A DNA stretch of 64,000 nt, from the NCBI GenBank assembly GCA_046349515.1, contig JAXMCE010000017.1:4703-68702 (forward strand). The letters run 5' to 3'. A program made the position numbers and the translations under genes. This document shows, piece by piece, positions 7,840-16,784 of this stretch. This DNA is from JBGPGW01 sp046349515. Its GTDB lineage: Bacteria; Pseudomonadota; Alphaproteobacteria; CADEGL01. The notes under the pieces were generated by a model, which was not told the DNA's origin, searched no databases, and was given only the letters and a program-made list of their open reading frames with translations. Numbering within the stretch: the stretch's first letter is position 1; each line of letters starts with the position of its first letter.

Positions 7840-9189
7840 TCAGCGCACGTAGATGTGCACCTCGCTCGACTCCGTGACCTCGCTCGTTGCCGAGGTCATC
7901 GTGATCCGGTTGGCCGGCAAGCCCATGTTCGTCAGCGACCGCATGACCTTGTCCGCATTGCGCTTGGACGAGGTCGCCTTGCTCGCGGTCTGGCTGGGCG
8001 GCCCCTTGAGCGGCGCCACGGCCACCACTTCGAAGGTGGCGTCAGGCCTGCGGTCGAGCGCCCCCTTGAGGGCCGTATAGAGCGCCTGCTCGTATTCGAC
8101 CTTGGGATTGTCGAATCGGATGACCACCAAGGGCCGCCGGTTCGCTTGCAAAGTTCCGCCATTGGTTGCCGGTGGCGCGCTCGCGGAGCCGGAAGGCCCT
8201 GGCGCAAGCGACCGGTTGGCCAAGCTCTGGCCGAACATCTCGCCGTTCTTGATCGCGATCGAGAGCGCCGTGAGGTTGCTTCTCTCGCGGCCGACATACA
8301 CGCTCTGCCGCGCCACCTCGTTCGAGAGGTCGTTCAGGATGCGGTCGATCGTGACGACCGTGCGATTGGTTTCGTCCTCGAGGACGTTGAGCTGGCGGTG
8401 GTCCTCTTCGACGGCGCCTTGGAGGCTGTAGGCCGCGCGCACGGATTCGAGGATGAAGGCCGCGATTGACGAATCGCCGGCGACGGCATTGGCGCCGGCG
8501 TTCATGCGGCCGACCGTCTCGTTGAGATGGTCGAGTTCGATCTGCGCCTGGCTCCATTGGCCGAGAAGGACGGGATTGCCCGGCGTGGTGCCGATCTGGA
8601 GGCGCGCGTTGATGGCCGCGACGAGGCCGTGATAGCGCTCGGCCGTCTGGTTGGCATCGATGCGCATGCCCTGGATCGCCGCGTTGTGCCCCGCGACCGT
8701 TTGTTGGAGTTGGCCAAGCTGGTTGCGCAGGTCCATCACCTTTTGACCGACGAAGGTGCCGGTTGGCGAAACGGGGGCCGGCATGATCTGGGGTGAAAGT
8801 GTGTTCGGCGCGCTTCCGGCTGGCGCGTTGCTCGGCACGGCCGCCTGACTCGGCGCCGCCTGAGCGAGCTGGGGTGCCGCGGGCCGCACCGGCGTCGCCG
8901 CCGCGATCTGCACAGGCTGCTGCGTCGTCGACAGCGAGGGGATGGCGTAGGGCAAGCCTTGGATCGACGCTGTCTGAGTGGCCCCGTAAGGCTGCGGCGT
9001 CATCATCGCATAGGCCTGGCCCGGGACCGGTTGCGCGGGCTGGGCCGCGGTCGAGGCCGGCTTCACCGCCTCCTTGCCCGCAGGATCACCGCCCGTCAGC
9101 TTCGGCCAGAGAATATCGTCCGAGAAGGCGCAGCCCGACAGAAGAAATCCGGCGCCAAGAACAACTGCGATGACTTTGGGTAGCGACAT
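7840..9189 (-). CDS. Large lipoprotein with divergent OmpA-like C-terminal region
   Basis: The 449-residue protein begins with a lipoprotein signal (V-V-L-G-A-G-F-L-L-S-G-C, Cys20) and so is exported and lipidated. Residues about 35-150 are rich in Ala, Pro and Gln and low in complexity. The middle (about 150-330) is helical with Gln/Asn/Leu patterns that look coiled-coil. The last 100 residues (V-V-I-R-F-D-N-P near the start, then S-K-R-N-A-D-K-V-M-R and G-L-P-A-N-R-I-T) recall the OmpA peptidoglycan-binding fold, but the final strand reads S-S-E-V-H-I-Y-V-R rather than N-R-R-V-x-I. I use the ATG at 9189; a TTG four codons upstream is possible. Function unknown; an envelope role is inferred. 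Confidence 0.72.
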   Translation of the reverse strand: MSLPKVIAVVLGAGFLLSGCAFSDDILWPKLTGGDPAGKEAVKPASTAAQPAQPVPGQAYAMMTPQPYGATQTASIQGLPYAIPSLSTTQQPVQIAAATPVRPAAPQLAQAAPSQAAVPSNAPAGSAPNTLSPQIMPAPVSPTGTFVGQKVMDLRNQLGQLQQTVAGHNAAIQGMRIDANQTAERYHGLVAAINARLQIGTTPGNPVLLGQWSQAQIELDHLNETVGRMNAGANAVAGDSSIAAFILESVRAAYSLQGAVEEDHRQLNVLEDETNRTVVTIDRILNDLSNEVARQSVYVGRERSNLTALSIAIKNGEMFGQSLANRSLAPGPSGSASAPPATNGGTLQANRRPLVVIRFDNPKVEYEQALYTALKGALDRRPDATFEVVAVAPLKGPPSQTASKATSSKRNADKVMRSLTNMGLPANRITMTSATSEVTESSEVHIYVR

Positions 9190-9334
9190 GCGTGTGCCCA
9201 AGAAACGGCCGCCAGACGATCGGAAGTGCCCCCTCCCCGTCGATCAAGAATGCGACGGTCGGCCACCAAAAAAATGACAGCAAGCGCTCCCCATTGCAAT
9301 GACAATAGGGGTCGCGTCCGGCACCGCTCGGCAC

Positions 9335-9343
9335 TTATCCACA
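9335..9343 (+). promoter_or_regulatory. DnaA-box consensus TTATCCACA
   Basis: A perfect TTATCCACA occurs between the lipoprotein gene and tRNA-Arg. It could be a DnaA titration or regulatory site, or chance. A second identical copy, with the same next four bases (AGGC), is at 25741. Confidence 0.35.
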
Positions 9344-9439
9344 AGGCGCCAACTTGCCAGGATTGGGCGGATTATCTACTGTCCGCCGCGTGGCCGGGCC
9401 GCGCTGTCTTGCGCGGTGTCACGAGGCCACGTCTCCAAT

Positions 9440-9516
9440 GCGCCCGTAGCTCAACTGGATAGAGCACCAGACTACGGATCTGGGGGTTGGGAGTTCGAAT
9501 CTCTCCGGGCGCGCCA
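9440..9516 (+). tRNA. tRNA-Arg (anticodon ACG)
   Basis: A complete 77-nt cloverleaf: acceptor GCGCCCG/CGGGCGC, D-stem GCTC/GAGC, anticodon stem CCAGA/TCTGG with loop CTACGGA (anticodon ACG), T-stem GGGAG/CTCTC with one G-T pair and TTCGAAT loop. The discriminator is G and CCA is encoded (9514-9516). The A34 is expected to be edited to inosine by TadA to read CGU, CGC and CGA. It stands alone between minus-strand genes; no integrase or att duplication is seen beside it. Confidence 0.97.
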
Positions 9517-9641
9517 TTCACAGCAATCGTACTTGGGGGCGTGCCTGGAGCGGCCGGGCGCGCTCGTCCGATCGTTCGCCTCACCTGCGCATGCGGGCAC
9601 GAGCGATCGGCCGCTCGAGGCAAGAGCGGCGTGTCGCGGGC

Positions 9642-10526
9642 TCAGAGATGGCCGCGGATGAATTGGCCGGCCGCACCGAGCGCGCGGCGACCGGGCTCTA
9701 GCTGCGCGTTCCACACGGGCCAGGCGTGAATCATGTGCGGCCAGATTTCGAGCGCCGTGGCGACGTGCGCTGCGCCCGCGGCGGCCGCTAGTCGCACTGC
9801 GTCATCTAGGAGCGTTTCGTCCGATCCAACTTGTATCAATAGCGGCGGCAGGCCTGACAAGTCGCCGAACAGGGGCGAAACGCGCGGATCCTTGCGATCC
9901 ATTGCTCCGCCGAGATAGGCATCGGCGAGTTCCCCGAGATAGGTCCGGTGGATGAGCGGGTCGACCGAATCCTTGGTCGCGAGCGTCGAGCCCGACATCG
10001 TCAGGTCTGTCCATGGAGACACGAGCCAGGCGCAGGCCGGCACGGGCTCTTTCGCGTCGCGCAGATGCAGGGCCAAGGCCAAAGAGAGCCCGCCCCCGGC
10101 ACTGTCGCCGCCGACCACGATCTCGTTCGCCTTGAAACCCTCCCGCCGCAAGAAGCGCCAGGTGGTGAGTGCGTCTTCGAGAGCCGCGGGGAAAGGGTGT
10201 TCAGGGGCGAGCCGATATCCCACGGCGAGGGTGCGGATGCCGGCTGCCCGTCCGGCCTCGGTCACCATGCGGCGATGGCTGAGAATCGAGCCGGAGCAAT
10301 AACCGCCGCCATGGAAAAAGACCAAGACGCGCGAGGGATCACTGCCGGGGACGATCGACCATTCGCCAGGTATCCCGTCGATATCGACGGGCGAAAGTTT
10401 CACGTCCTCCGCGACCGGCCAGACGGACCCGACCTCGTCGAGGCGCTGGCGCCGCTCGTTCCACCCGACGGGGCGCGGCTTTGCGCTGAGGAGCGTTCGT
10501 ATGGCTGCGATTTCACTTTGGGCCAT
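9642..10526 (-). CDS. Alpha/beta hydrolase, hormone-sensitive-lipase-type esterase
   Basis: The 294-residue enzyme belongs to bacterial HSL (family IV) carboxylesterases. It has the oxyanion-hole motif H-G-G-G-Y (72-76), the nucleophile elbow G-D-S-A-G-G (Ser142), Asp236 in S-D-E-T-L-L-D-D and His267 in M-I-H-A-W, completing the triad. There is no signal peptide, so it acts in the cytoplasm on short acyl esters; the natural substrate is unknown. The ATG at 10526 is preceded by GGAG; the frame continues upstream to 10631 without conserved sequence. It appears monocistronic, transcribed toward tRNA-Arg. Confidence 0.92.
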   Translation of the reverse strand: MAQSEIAAIRTLLSAKPRPVGWNERRQRLDEVGSVWPVAEDVKLSPVDIDGIPGEWSIVPGSDPSRVLVFFHGGGYCSGSILSHRRMVTEAGRAAGIRTLAVGYRLAPEHPFPAALEDALTTWRFLRREGFKANEIVVGGDSAGGGLSLALALHLRDAKEPVPACAWLVSPWTDLTMSGSTLATKDSVDPLIHRTYLGELADAYLGGAMDRKDPRVSPLFGDLSGLPPLLIQVGSDETLLDDAVRLAAAAGAAHVATALEIWPHMIHAWPVWNAQLEPGRRALGAAGQFIRGHL

Positions 10527-10748
10527 CGCATTCTCCGGGAGGAGGGAAGAGGAGGCGATCGATCTGATGATCAAAAACACCCGCGCGGAAATTGTTCGCT
10601 TCGAGAGCGGTGGAGCCTCGATCGGTGCCATTTCGTCGACCGGAACATCTTACGGACTCTGGCATCGTCGTGCACCGGCGACCGAGGCCGGGTTGCGGAC
10701 ACGGGCGAAGCGCCCCGCAGGCTCGATTCCGGCAAGGGTCCGCACGTC

Positions 10749-11999
10749 CTATGACCTCGATCGCTCCCAACGGTCGCTGACATGATCGACGGCCATCTTC
10801 GGAACGATGAGGCCGAGGCTCATCGCCAGGATGACGATCGCGGCGAGGAGGCCGTCGGCGGCGGTCGCGCTGAGCAGATCCAGCGTCGTCCCGGAGCCGT
10901 TGGCGATCTGCAAGAGGCCGCTCGCCATCCTGAACAGGTCAACGCCCGGTATCATGGACACCACGGACGCGAAACCGATGGCGGCAAACGGCATGTGCGT
11001 GCGCCGCGAGACGGGCGTGAGGATGAGGGCCACCACGACGCAGGCGACCAAGGCGCCCGTCGCGGGCCCAAACCCAAGCAAAGTGAGTGCCGCCCAGCGC
11101 AGCGCGTGGGCGAACATCCCGATCGCAATCGGCCACGGCATCATGCGCGGCGGCGTGGAAAAAAAGATGCTGTATGCGGCAACGGCAACGCCGGCGGCGA
11201 TCACGTCTTGCCACAATGGGACGGCCCTGCCGGCCGGGTCGGTCGGGAGCGAGATGCCGAGCAATGCCAGCCCGAGCAGCAGCCCCACCGAGATCGCGAC
11301 GACGATGAGGCCGGCGTAAATCATGCGGGCGGCGCCAAGCGCGATCCGCCCGTTGATGAGGTCGAGCGCGCCGTTGAGCAGGTGCGGCCCAGGGACGAGG
11401 ACCATGCACGGGCAGACCGCGACGAGGCGCAAGGACGAGCTCAGCTCGTAGCGGACGGCGAGGGCACCGATGATGCCCGCGAGGAGCGCCGCGCAAAATG
11501 GCTGGAGGAACAGATTGGCGCTGAGCCCGCCGAGCGCGCGGCGGAGGACGGCCCCGGCTCCGGCACTGAGGAATATCAGCAGCGCCGCCGAAACATGGTC
11601 GACCCCGAAGATCACCGCCAAGGCCACGGAGCCGGCCGCGGCCGCGAGCGCGAAAAGCCAGGTCGGCGCGGGCGGCGACTGCGCGATTCCGTCGATCGCC
11701 GCCATGGCGGCGTCGGGCGCCAGGCGGCCGGAGGCCATGTCCTCGACCGCCCGCATCGTCGACGCCACGCGGTCCATTTCGACGCCCGTGGGATCGGCCG
11801 AAACCTCGACACGCGGCGGCCCGTCGCGGCCATTGCCGACAAGCGCGAGTTCGCCCCAGCGCGGCATGAGCGTGGCATTGAGCCCGAACGCGCGGGCCAG
11901 GCGCCCGGCCGCGCGGACCGTCTGCTCGGTCGCCTGGCCGTTGACGTGAAGGACCCTCGCAGAAGCAAGAACGAGGCTGGCCCGCTCATCCGCCGTCAT
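10749..11999 (-). CDS. Threonine/serine exporter, ThrE family
   Basis: The 416-residue membrane protein combines the two ThrE domains: an N-terminal soluble stretch plus helices (about 1-260, with the family phrases R-A-A-G-R-L-A-R-A-F-G-L and C-P-C-M-V-L-V-P-G-P-H-L-L-N-G) and a C-terminal half of about five helices. ThrE of Corynebacterium exports threonine and serine by proton antiport; this substrate is inferred from the family. The start at ATG 11999 (M-T-A-D-E-R) avoids overlap with fumC; an open upstream extension reaches 12080. fumC ends only 70 bp upstream on the same strand, so co-transcription is likely, without an obvious functional tie. Confidence 0.86.
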   Translation of the reverse strand: MTADERASLVLASARVLHVNGQATEQTVRAAGRLARAFGLNATLMPRWGELALVGNGRDGPPRVEVSADPTGVEMDRVASTMRAVEDMASGRLAPDAAMAAIDGIAQSPPAPTWLFALAAAAGSVALAVIFGVDHVSAALLIFLSAGAGAVLRRALGGLSANLFLQPFCAALLAGIIGALAVRYELSSSLRLVAVCPCMVLVPGPHLLNGALDLINGRIALGAARMIYAGLIVVAISVGLLLGLALLGISLPTDPAGRAVPLWQDVIAAGVAVAAYSIFFSTPPRMMPWPIAIGMFAHALRWAALTLLGFGPATGALVACVVVALILTPVSRRTHMPFAAIGFASVVSMIPGVDLFRMASGLLQIANGSGTTLDLLSATAADGLLAAIVILAMSLGLIVPKMAVDHVSDRWERSRS

Positions 12000-12069
12000 C
12001 GACACTCTCCCAACCCGTTCCGCGTCCGCGCCAGGCCCTGCCGCGTCATGCCGTCGCGGCGGCCCTCCG

Positions 12070-13482
12070 CTAAGATCCATCCGGGCCCGCGACGGAGGGC
12101 CTCACCATCTTCTTCGGGTCGACGACGCGGTCGAATTCGGCCTCGGTGACGAAGCCCAGCTTCAACGCGGCATCCTTGAGGGTGAGGTCGTTCTCCATGG
12201 CGTAGTGGGCGATCTTCGACGCCTTGTCGTAACCGATGACGGGCGAGAGCGCCGTCACCAGCATGAGCGAGCGCTCGACGTATTCGTTGATTTTTTTCAG
12301 GTTGGGTTTCGTGCCTTCGACCAGGAACCGTCGGAAGTTCGTGCAGCCGTCGCTCATGATCGTGATCGACTGCGCGATATTGAAGATCATGAGCGGCTTG
12401 TAGACGTTCATTTCGAGATAGCCGCCGGCACCGCCGAACCCCACGGCCACGTCATTGGCCATGACCTGGACCGCGATCATGGTGAGCGCCTCGCACTGGG
12501 TCGGATTGACCTTGCCGGGCATGATCGAGGAGCCCGGTTCGTTCGCGGGAATCTCCAACTCGGCAAAACCGGCGCGCGGGCCGCACGACATCAGACGGAT
12601 GTCGTTGGCGATCTTGTAGAGGGACACCGCGAGAGTGCGGAGCGTCCCCGACAGCTGGACCAGCGCATCATGGGCCCCCTGCACCGCGAATTTGTTGGGG
12701 GCGGTGACGAAGGGCAGGCCGGTCAATTTCGCGATCTCGGCGGCGACCGCTTCGGCAAAGCCGGGCGCCGAGTTGATGCCGGTGCCGACCGCCGTGCCGC
12801 CGAGCGCCAGGCGGTAGACGCCCTCGAGCGCCGCGTCGATGCGCTCGAGGTCATCGGACAGCATCGCGGCATAGCCGGACCATTCCTGCCCCAAGGTCAG
12901 GGGCGTGGCGTCCTGCATGTGGGTGCGTCCGATCTTGACGATGTCGTCCCAGGCCTTCGCGTTCTTGTCGATGGCGTCGCGCAAGGCGCTCACCGCCGGG
13001 ACGAGGCGTTGCTTCGCGTTGACCGCCGCGGCGATGCACATGGCGGACGGGAAGGAGTCGTTGGACGACTGCGCCATGTTGACGTGGTCGTTGGGATGGA
13101 CAGGCGCATGGCTGCCGAGCGGCGTGCCGGCGATCTGGCAGCAGCGGTTCGAGATCACCTCGTTGACGTTCATGTTGAACTGGGTGCCGCTGCCGGTCAT
13201 CCAGACATGGAGCGGAAACATGTCGTGATGCCGGCCGGCCAGGATTTCGTCGCATGCCTCGACGATCAGGTCATGGCGCCGATCATCGAGCCGCTGGCCC
13301 GCGTGGTTGGCGATGGCCGCGGCCTTCTTCAAGGTCGCATAGGCCGCGATCATCTCGCGGGGGATGAGGTCCTGGCCGATACTGAAATGCTCGAGCGAGC
13401 GCTGGGTCTGGGCGCCCCACAGCTTGTCAGCGGGTACCTCGACCGCGCCGAGGCTGTCGGTCTCTTTCCTCGTGCTCGCCAT
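12070..13482 (-). CDS. fumC: Class II fumarate hydratase
   Basis: FumC interconverts fumarate and malate in the TCA cycle without an iron-sulfur cluster. The 470-residue protein carries the superfamily signature G-S-S-I-M-P-G-K-V-N-P at 317-327, whose second Ser is the catalytic base, the T-G-S-G-T-Q-F-N-M-N-V-N-E site at 96-108, S-S-N-D-S-F-P at 139-145 and R-T-H-M-Q-D-A-T-P with His188. All active-site blocks are intact. Other lyases share parts of the signature, but the overall sequence (including G-Y-D-K-A-S-K-I-A near the C-terminus) fits FumC rather than aspartase. Confidence 0.96.
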   Translation of the reverse strand: MASTRKETDSLGAVEVPADKLWGAQTQRSLEHFSIGQDLIPREMIAAYATLKKAAAIANHAGQRLDDRRHDLIVEACDEILAGRHHDMFPLHVWMTGSGTQFNMNVNEVISNRCCQIAGTPLGSHAPVHPNDHVNMAQSSNDSFPSAMCIAAAVNAKQRLVPAVSALRDAIDKNAKAWDDIVKIGRTHMQDATPLTLGQEWSGYAAMLSDDLERIDAALEGVYRLALGGTAVGTGINSAPGFAEAVAAEIAKLTGLPFVTAPNKFAVQGAHDALVQLSGTLRTLAVSLYKIANDIRLMSCGPRAGFAELEIPANEPGSSIMPGKVNPTQCEALTMIAVQVMANDVAVGFGGAGGYLEMNVYKPLMIFNIAQSITIMSDGCTNFRRFLVEGTKPNLKKINEYVERSLMLVTALSPVIGYDKASKIAHYAMENDLTLKDAALKLGFVTEAEFDRVVDPKKMVRPSVAGPDGS

Positions 13483-13805
13483 GCGATCTCTCCTGTGCGG
13501 GCCGGTGGGCGGACGGAATCACGGTCAGAAACGCCGGTGAAGGTTGCGGATATTCGGTCTATTCGCCCGTCGGAATCAACGGCGCGCCCGGCATCATTCG
13601 CCGCTTCTCGACGCAGGCGCCATGCGGCAGCATGAAGCGCCGCGCGTGGAATGCGGCGCGGTTCCCATGCGGCGCTTCCAAACCCGCGGCCGTTCACATC
13701 CGAACGCAGCGTGTCGGTTCGTGCCGGCGGTGGCGGTGCTTGCCCGTGGCCGGGAGGTGCCGGCTTCCTGCCGGCACCCTGCGCGATAGTCCCGACAATC
13801 GCCCG
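13483..13805. other. Intergenic region with one perfect stem-loop
   Basis: About 320 bp between fumC and the binding-protein gene, both on the minus strand. The one structure I see is GGTGCCGGC (13756-13764), loop TTCCT, GCCGGCACC (13770-13778), a perfect 9-bp stem 28 bp after the binding-protein stop. Neither side has a T-tract, so it may be a 3'-end stabiliser or Rho-associated stem. Otherwise I see nothing. Confidence 0.5.
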
Positions 13806-15068
13806 CTACTTCGCGGGGAAGACCTTCTTCGGGTTCGTTCCCACGTTGAAGGTCTTGGGATCGGCATTCGTGAATTCGTAGACAGCGAATTTGAACGTGC
13901 CGCAATCGCCATTGGCCGTGCAGTTGAGCTTGCCGCTCATGCCGTCGTAGTTCTTGGTGGCGAACAGCGCGTCACGCAGCGCCTTCCGGCCGATATAGGT
14001 GTTCCCCTCCTTGTCCGTGACCGCGACTTTCTCGATCGCTTTCATGGCGAGCGTGACCGCGTCGTAGGAGTACATGTGGAATCCCTGCACCGGGTTCTCG
14101 CCGTACTTCTCCTTGTGACGCTTCAAGAACTTGGGATAGTCCTTGCCCATGGCCTCGGCCGAGAGGTCGGGCGCCGTAAGGCGAATGCCGGAGACGGTGT
14201 TGCCCGTGGCCTCGATGAAGGTCGAGGTCAGCATGTTGCTCCCGACGATGACCTGCGTCGCGTCGAGGTCGCGCATTTCCTTGGCCTGACGCGCGATCTG
14301 GGCGCCGGCCGCGACGAAGACGGGAAGATAGACGACGCAGGGCTTGGTCGTGGCGATCCGCGTCAGCATCGGCCGCATGTCGACATCGGTCGGCGAAATG
14401 GCCTCGGTCGCGACCACCTTGCCGCCCATCTTCTCGAAATTGTCCTTGAACACGGCGACGAGCTGCTGGGCATAGGGGCTGCCGTCGTGGACCGTCGCCG
14501 CGGTCTTGCATTTCAAATCCTCGTACATCCACTTGGCGTCGCCCGCGCCCTGCCAAAGGTCGTTGTAGACGACGCGGAGGAAGCCGTCGAAGGTGGGGCC
14601 GCGATCGGACGCCGTTAGTTTGGGCGCAGTCGGCGTGGCGCCGACGGAGGGGATGCCGGCCTTCCACAGGATGGGCGCGCCAGGGGTCGTGGCGCTCGAG
14701 CAATCCATGCCCACGACCACGACGATATTGGGATTGGCCGCCAGCTTGGTCGCGGCCGTCTGGCCGCCCTCGGCGTTGCACAGGTCGTCCTCGACGAGGA
14801 ACTTGACGGGGTGGCCTGCAACCTTGCTGCCCTTGTCCTCGATGGCGATCTCGACCGCGCGCGTGCCATCGATGCCGTAGGCGGCATCAGCGCCCGAGAC
14901 GACATACATCCCGCCGATCTGGATGGGCGAGCCTTTGGGGATCTTGACGACGCCGACCGGATCATCGACCGGCCCGACTTTTGCCGCCTCGGTGGGTGCG
15001 GCAATGGTGGACACTGCGGCCCAGGCGGCGAACGCGGCCACGAGCCGTACGGCACTCAGTGGATGCAT
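13806..15068 (-). CDS. ABC transporter substrate-binding protein, branched-chain amino acid (LivK) type
   Basis: The 420-residue protein starts with a Sec signal peptide (V-A-A-F-A-A-W-A-A-V-S-T-I-A-A-P-T-E-A-A) and continues as a Peripla_BP_6 two-lobe binding protein: I-Q-I-G-G-M-Y-V-V-S-G-A-D-A-A-Y-G, a D-L-C-N-A-E-G-G region and the hinge segments with V-V-V-G-M-D-C-S-S-A-T. Family members deliver branched-chain amino acids, amides or urea-like compounds to LivHMGF permeases. No permease or ATPase gene is nearby, so it is an orphan component. The ATG at 15068 follows GGGGGAG. Four cysteines suggest disulfides; the ligand is unknown. Confidence 0.88.
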   Translation of the reverse strand: MHPLSAVRLVAAFAAWAAVSTIAAPTEAAKVGPVDDPVGVVKIPKGSPIQIGGMYVVSGADAAYGIDGTRAVEIAIEDKGSKVAGHPVKFLVEDDLCNAEGGQTAATKLAANPNIVVVVGMDCSSATTPGAPILWKAGIPSVGATPTAPKLTASDRGPTFDGFLRVVYNDLWQGAGDAKWMYEDLKCKTAATVHDGSPYAQQLVAVFKDNFEKMGGKVVATEAISPTDVDMRPMLTRIATTKPCVVYLPVFVAAGAQIARQAKEMRDLDATQVIVGSNMLTSTFIEATGNTVSGIRLTAPDLSAEAMGKDYPKFLKRHKEKYGENPVQGFHMYSYDAVTLAMKAIEKVAVTDKEGNTYIGRKALRDALFATKNYDGMSGKLNCTANGDCGTFKFAVYEFTNADPKTFNVGTNPKKVFPAK

Positions 15069-15376
15069 GTTCAAACTCCCCCGTTGCGATTGCGTTCGCG
15101 ACACGCGACGGAGGATTCGAAGCGCCCGTTTGAACGACCGAGGCCGACCGTCGACGCGCACGGCGCCCATGGCTCAAACCGCTCGAACGAGCGAGCCCCG
15201 GTCCAGGCGCCAAACGACGTCGAAAAAGCAAGCGCCTGGCCTCGAGAAGCGCATCGGCGCACGGCTATGCTGACACCACCATGGGCGCTTAGCAATCCGC
15301 ATCCACGGAACGCTCGGCCTCGCCCCGCGCATGGCGCCGAGCGGACGCCGTGCCGGAAAGAGCCCTGGCGACAGGC
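15069..15376. other. Intergenic region, nothing recognised
   Basis: About 308 bp between the binding-protein start and the FecR-domain gene stop, both minus strand. It must hold the promoter of the binding-protein gene, but I see no clear -35/-10 pair, repeat or conserved RNA. Short open frames here lack ribosome binding sites and conserved features. Confidence 0.4.
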
Positions 15377-16009
15377 CTACCAGGCCACGGTTGCCAGGGC
15401 TGCGCGCATCTCCTCCTCCGTCAGCTTGAACGGGGCGGCAGGCGCCGTCGTCGCCGAGGTGATCCGCGTCGCGAAGCCAAGTTGATTGATTTCGACGCGG
15501 CCGGCCTGGTTCTCAAGGTACACGCCCTTGCCGCCGAGAAGGGCCACGAGGAGGTTGTCGGCGCGCTGTTCGCCCCAGAACTCTGTCCCGCGGATTCCGA
15601 GCGTCGCGACGGGCATCTTCACCTGGAAGGGTGCGCCCTCGACCTTGGAGAGCTTGCCGGTCGCAGCGCGGAACACGCCTTCGATGACGCGCACGCTGCC
15701 CTTGCCTTTGTTCTGCTTCGACGAGAAGACGTATTCGTCGATCGCGAGGCGGCTGTTGTCGCCAAGCGTCAGTTTCGTGTCGTCGATCATCGTGACTTCG
15801 ACACGCGTGTCGCGGCCGGTCCTGATTTCATCGCCCACATAGACCTTGGCCTTTTCCGTGAGCGGACGCGTCTGTCCGCCGGCGAGCGCCGTTGCCTCTC
15901 CGCGGACGCGGCTGACCGTGCCGGCAAGCTCCGCCGCGGCAGCCTCGATTGCGCCGAGCGCCGCGGCGGCGGCGAGAGCGAGGATGATCGTCCGAAGAGG
16001 TTTCAGCAT
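15377..16009 (-). CDS. Secreted FecR-domain protein
   Basis: The 210-residue product has a signal peptide (I-I-L-A-L-A-A-A-A-A-L-G-A-I-E-A-A-A-A) and then a FecR fold: G-T-V-S-R-V-R-G-E-A-T-A, V-G-D-E-I-R-T-G-R-D-T-R-V-E-V-T, the L-T-L-G-D-N-S-R-L phrase and M-P-V-A-T-L-G-I-R-G-T-E-F. Unlike FecR itself it has no cytoplasmic anti-sigma part, so it is a periplasmic protein of the secreted FecR type. The start is ATG 16009 rather than an upstream in-frame codon. It lies downstream of the sigma/anti-sigma pair on the same strand, after a gap of about 220 bp, and may belong to that regulon; this is inference. Confidence 0.82.
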   Translation of the reverse strand: MLKPLRTIILALAAAAALGAIEAAAAELAGTVSRVRGEATALAGGQTRPLTEKAKVYVGDEIRTGRDTRVEVTMIDDTKLTLGDNSRLAIDEYVFSSKQNKGKGSVRVIEGVFRAATGKLSKVEGAPFQVKMPVATLGIRGTEFWGEQRADNLLVALLGGKGVYLENQAGRVEINQLGFATRITSATTAPAAPFKLTEEEMRAALATVAW

Positions 16010-16082
16010 GGCACTCGTCCTTCGTTCCTGTGGTTCGTCTCTCATCGTTCTGAGCGCGGTTGACGATACACGACGTGGGGCT

Positions 16083-16092
16083 GGGGGGGGGG
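16083..16092. repeat. Run of ten G
   Basis: An uninterrupted ten-G tract lies 74 bp upstream of the FecR-domain start (C-tract on the coding strand). Such tracts are slippage-prone and also error-prone in sequencing. It is in an untranslated region, so any effect would be on promoter spacing or leader structure. Confidence 0.6.
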
Positions 16093-16226
16093 CCGCGCTT
16101 CGGTCGCTCCCTGGCCGCCGTTTGGGCTCGCTTCGATGAATTACCGTCGCCGTCGCCGCGCGGATGCAGCGCCCATGATCGGCCCCGCGGGTCCGGCATG
16201 CTCACGACTGCGTGATCGGGAGAGAG

Positions 16227-16784
16227 TTACTGGGGGATCGCCGAACGGATGAAGACGACCGCGCCTTTTGCGGAACTGACGCGGCCGTGGGGGAGGCCCT
16301 TCGGCGCCAGGTGATAGTCGCCGGCCTTGAGCGTGATGTCGCCAAGGGTCATCTCGCCCTCGATCATCAGGCACTCCTCGTCGGCCGGGTGTTCGTGGCC
16401 GTCGTAGGTGGTGCCTGGTTCGAGGCGCATGAGGATCGAGCGCATGCCGGCGATGCGGTCCTCGAACAGCGTTTTCACCGCGATGCCGGGCGCAAGCGGT
16501 GTCCACTCGCCGACACCGGCCCTAATCGTCACGAAGGATCGGGTGGACGGAGCAAGGGCAATCCGCCGCTTGACCGCGTCGAGCAGGTGGCCAGGGGGCT
16601 CGACCGGCTCATCCGACGCGACGAGGGGGGCGAGGCGCTCCTCCCAGGCCGCGACGGCCCGCGCCGCCTGGGGATCGCGCCCGATCTCGGCTTCAAAGCG
16701 CGTGCGCGCATCGGAATCGAGCGTGTCGAGCACGTACTCGCCCGCCAACGCGTCGAAATCCAGCCATTTCACGCTTCGAGGCAT
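16227..16784 (-). CDS. Anti-sigma factor with C-terminal ChrR-type cupin domain
   Basis: The 185-residue protein has two parts. Residues 8-75 (L-A-G-E-Y-V-L-D-T-L-D ... A-W-E-E-R-L-A-P-L) match the helical anti-sigma domain of RskA/ChrR-like proteins, but the zinc motif H-x3-C-x2-C of ChrR is absent. Residues about 100-180 form a cupin with metal-ligand candidates H-E-H, the following E-E and a later L-P-H-G-R. It overlaps the upstream sigma gene by 16 bp, the classic arrangement for a cognate pair. It is expected to bind the sigma factor in the cytoplasm and release it on a signal sensed by the cupin, such as reactive oxygen by analogy with ChrR. Confidence 0.85.
   Translation of the reverse strand: MPRSVKWLDFDALAGEYVLDTLDSDARTRFEAEIGRDPQAARAVAAWEERLAPLVASDEPVEPPGHLLDAVKRRIALAPSTRSFVTIRAGVGEWTPLAPGIAVKTLFEDRIAGMRSILMRLEPGTTYDGHEHPADEECLMIEGEMTLGDITLKAGDYHLAPKGLPHGRVSSAKGAVVFIRSAIPQ

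Noticed and set aside
9440..9516. Integration site at tRNA-Arg
   Set aside because: No integrase gene and no duplicated 3' tRNA end in the neighbourhood.
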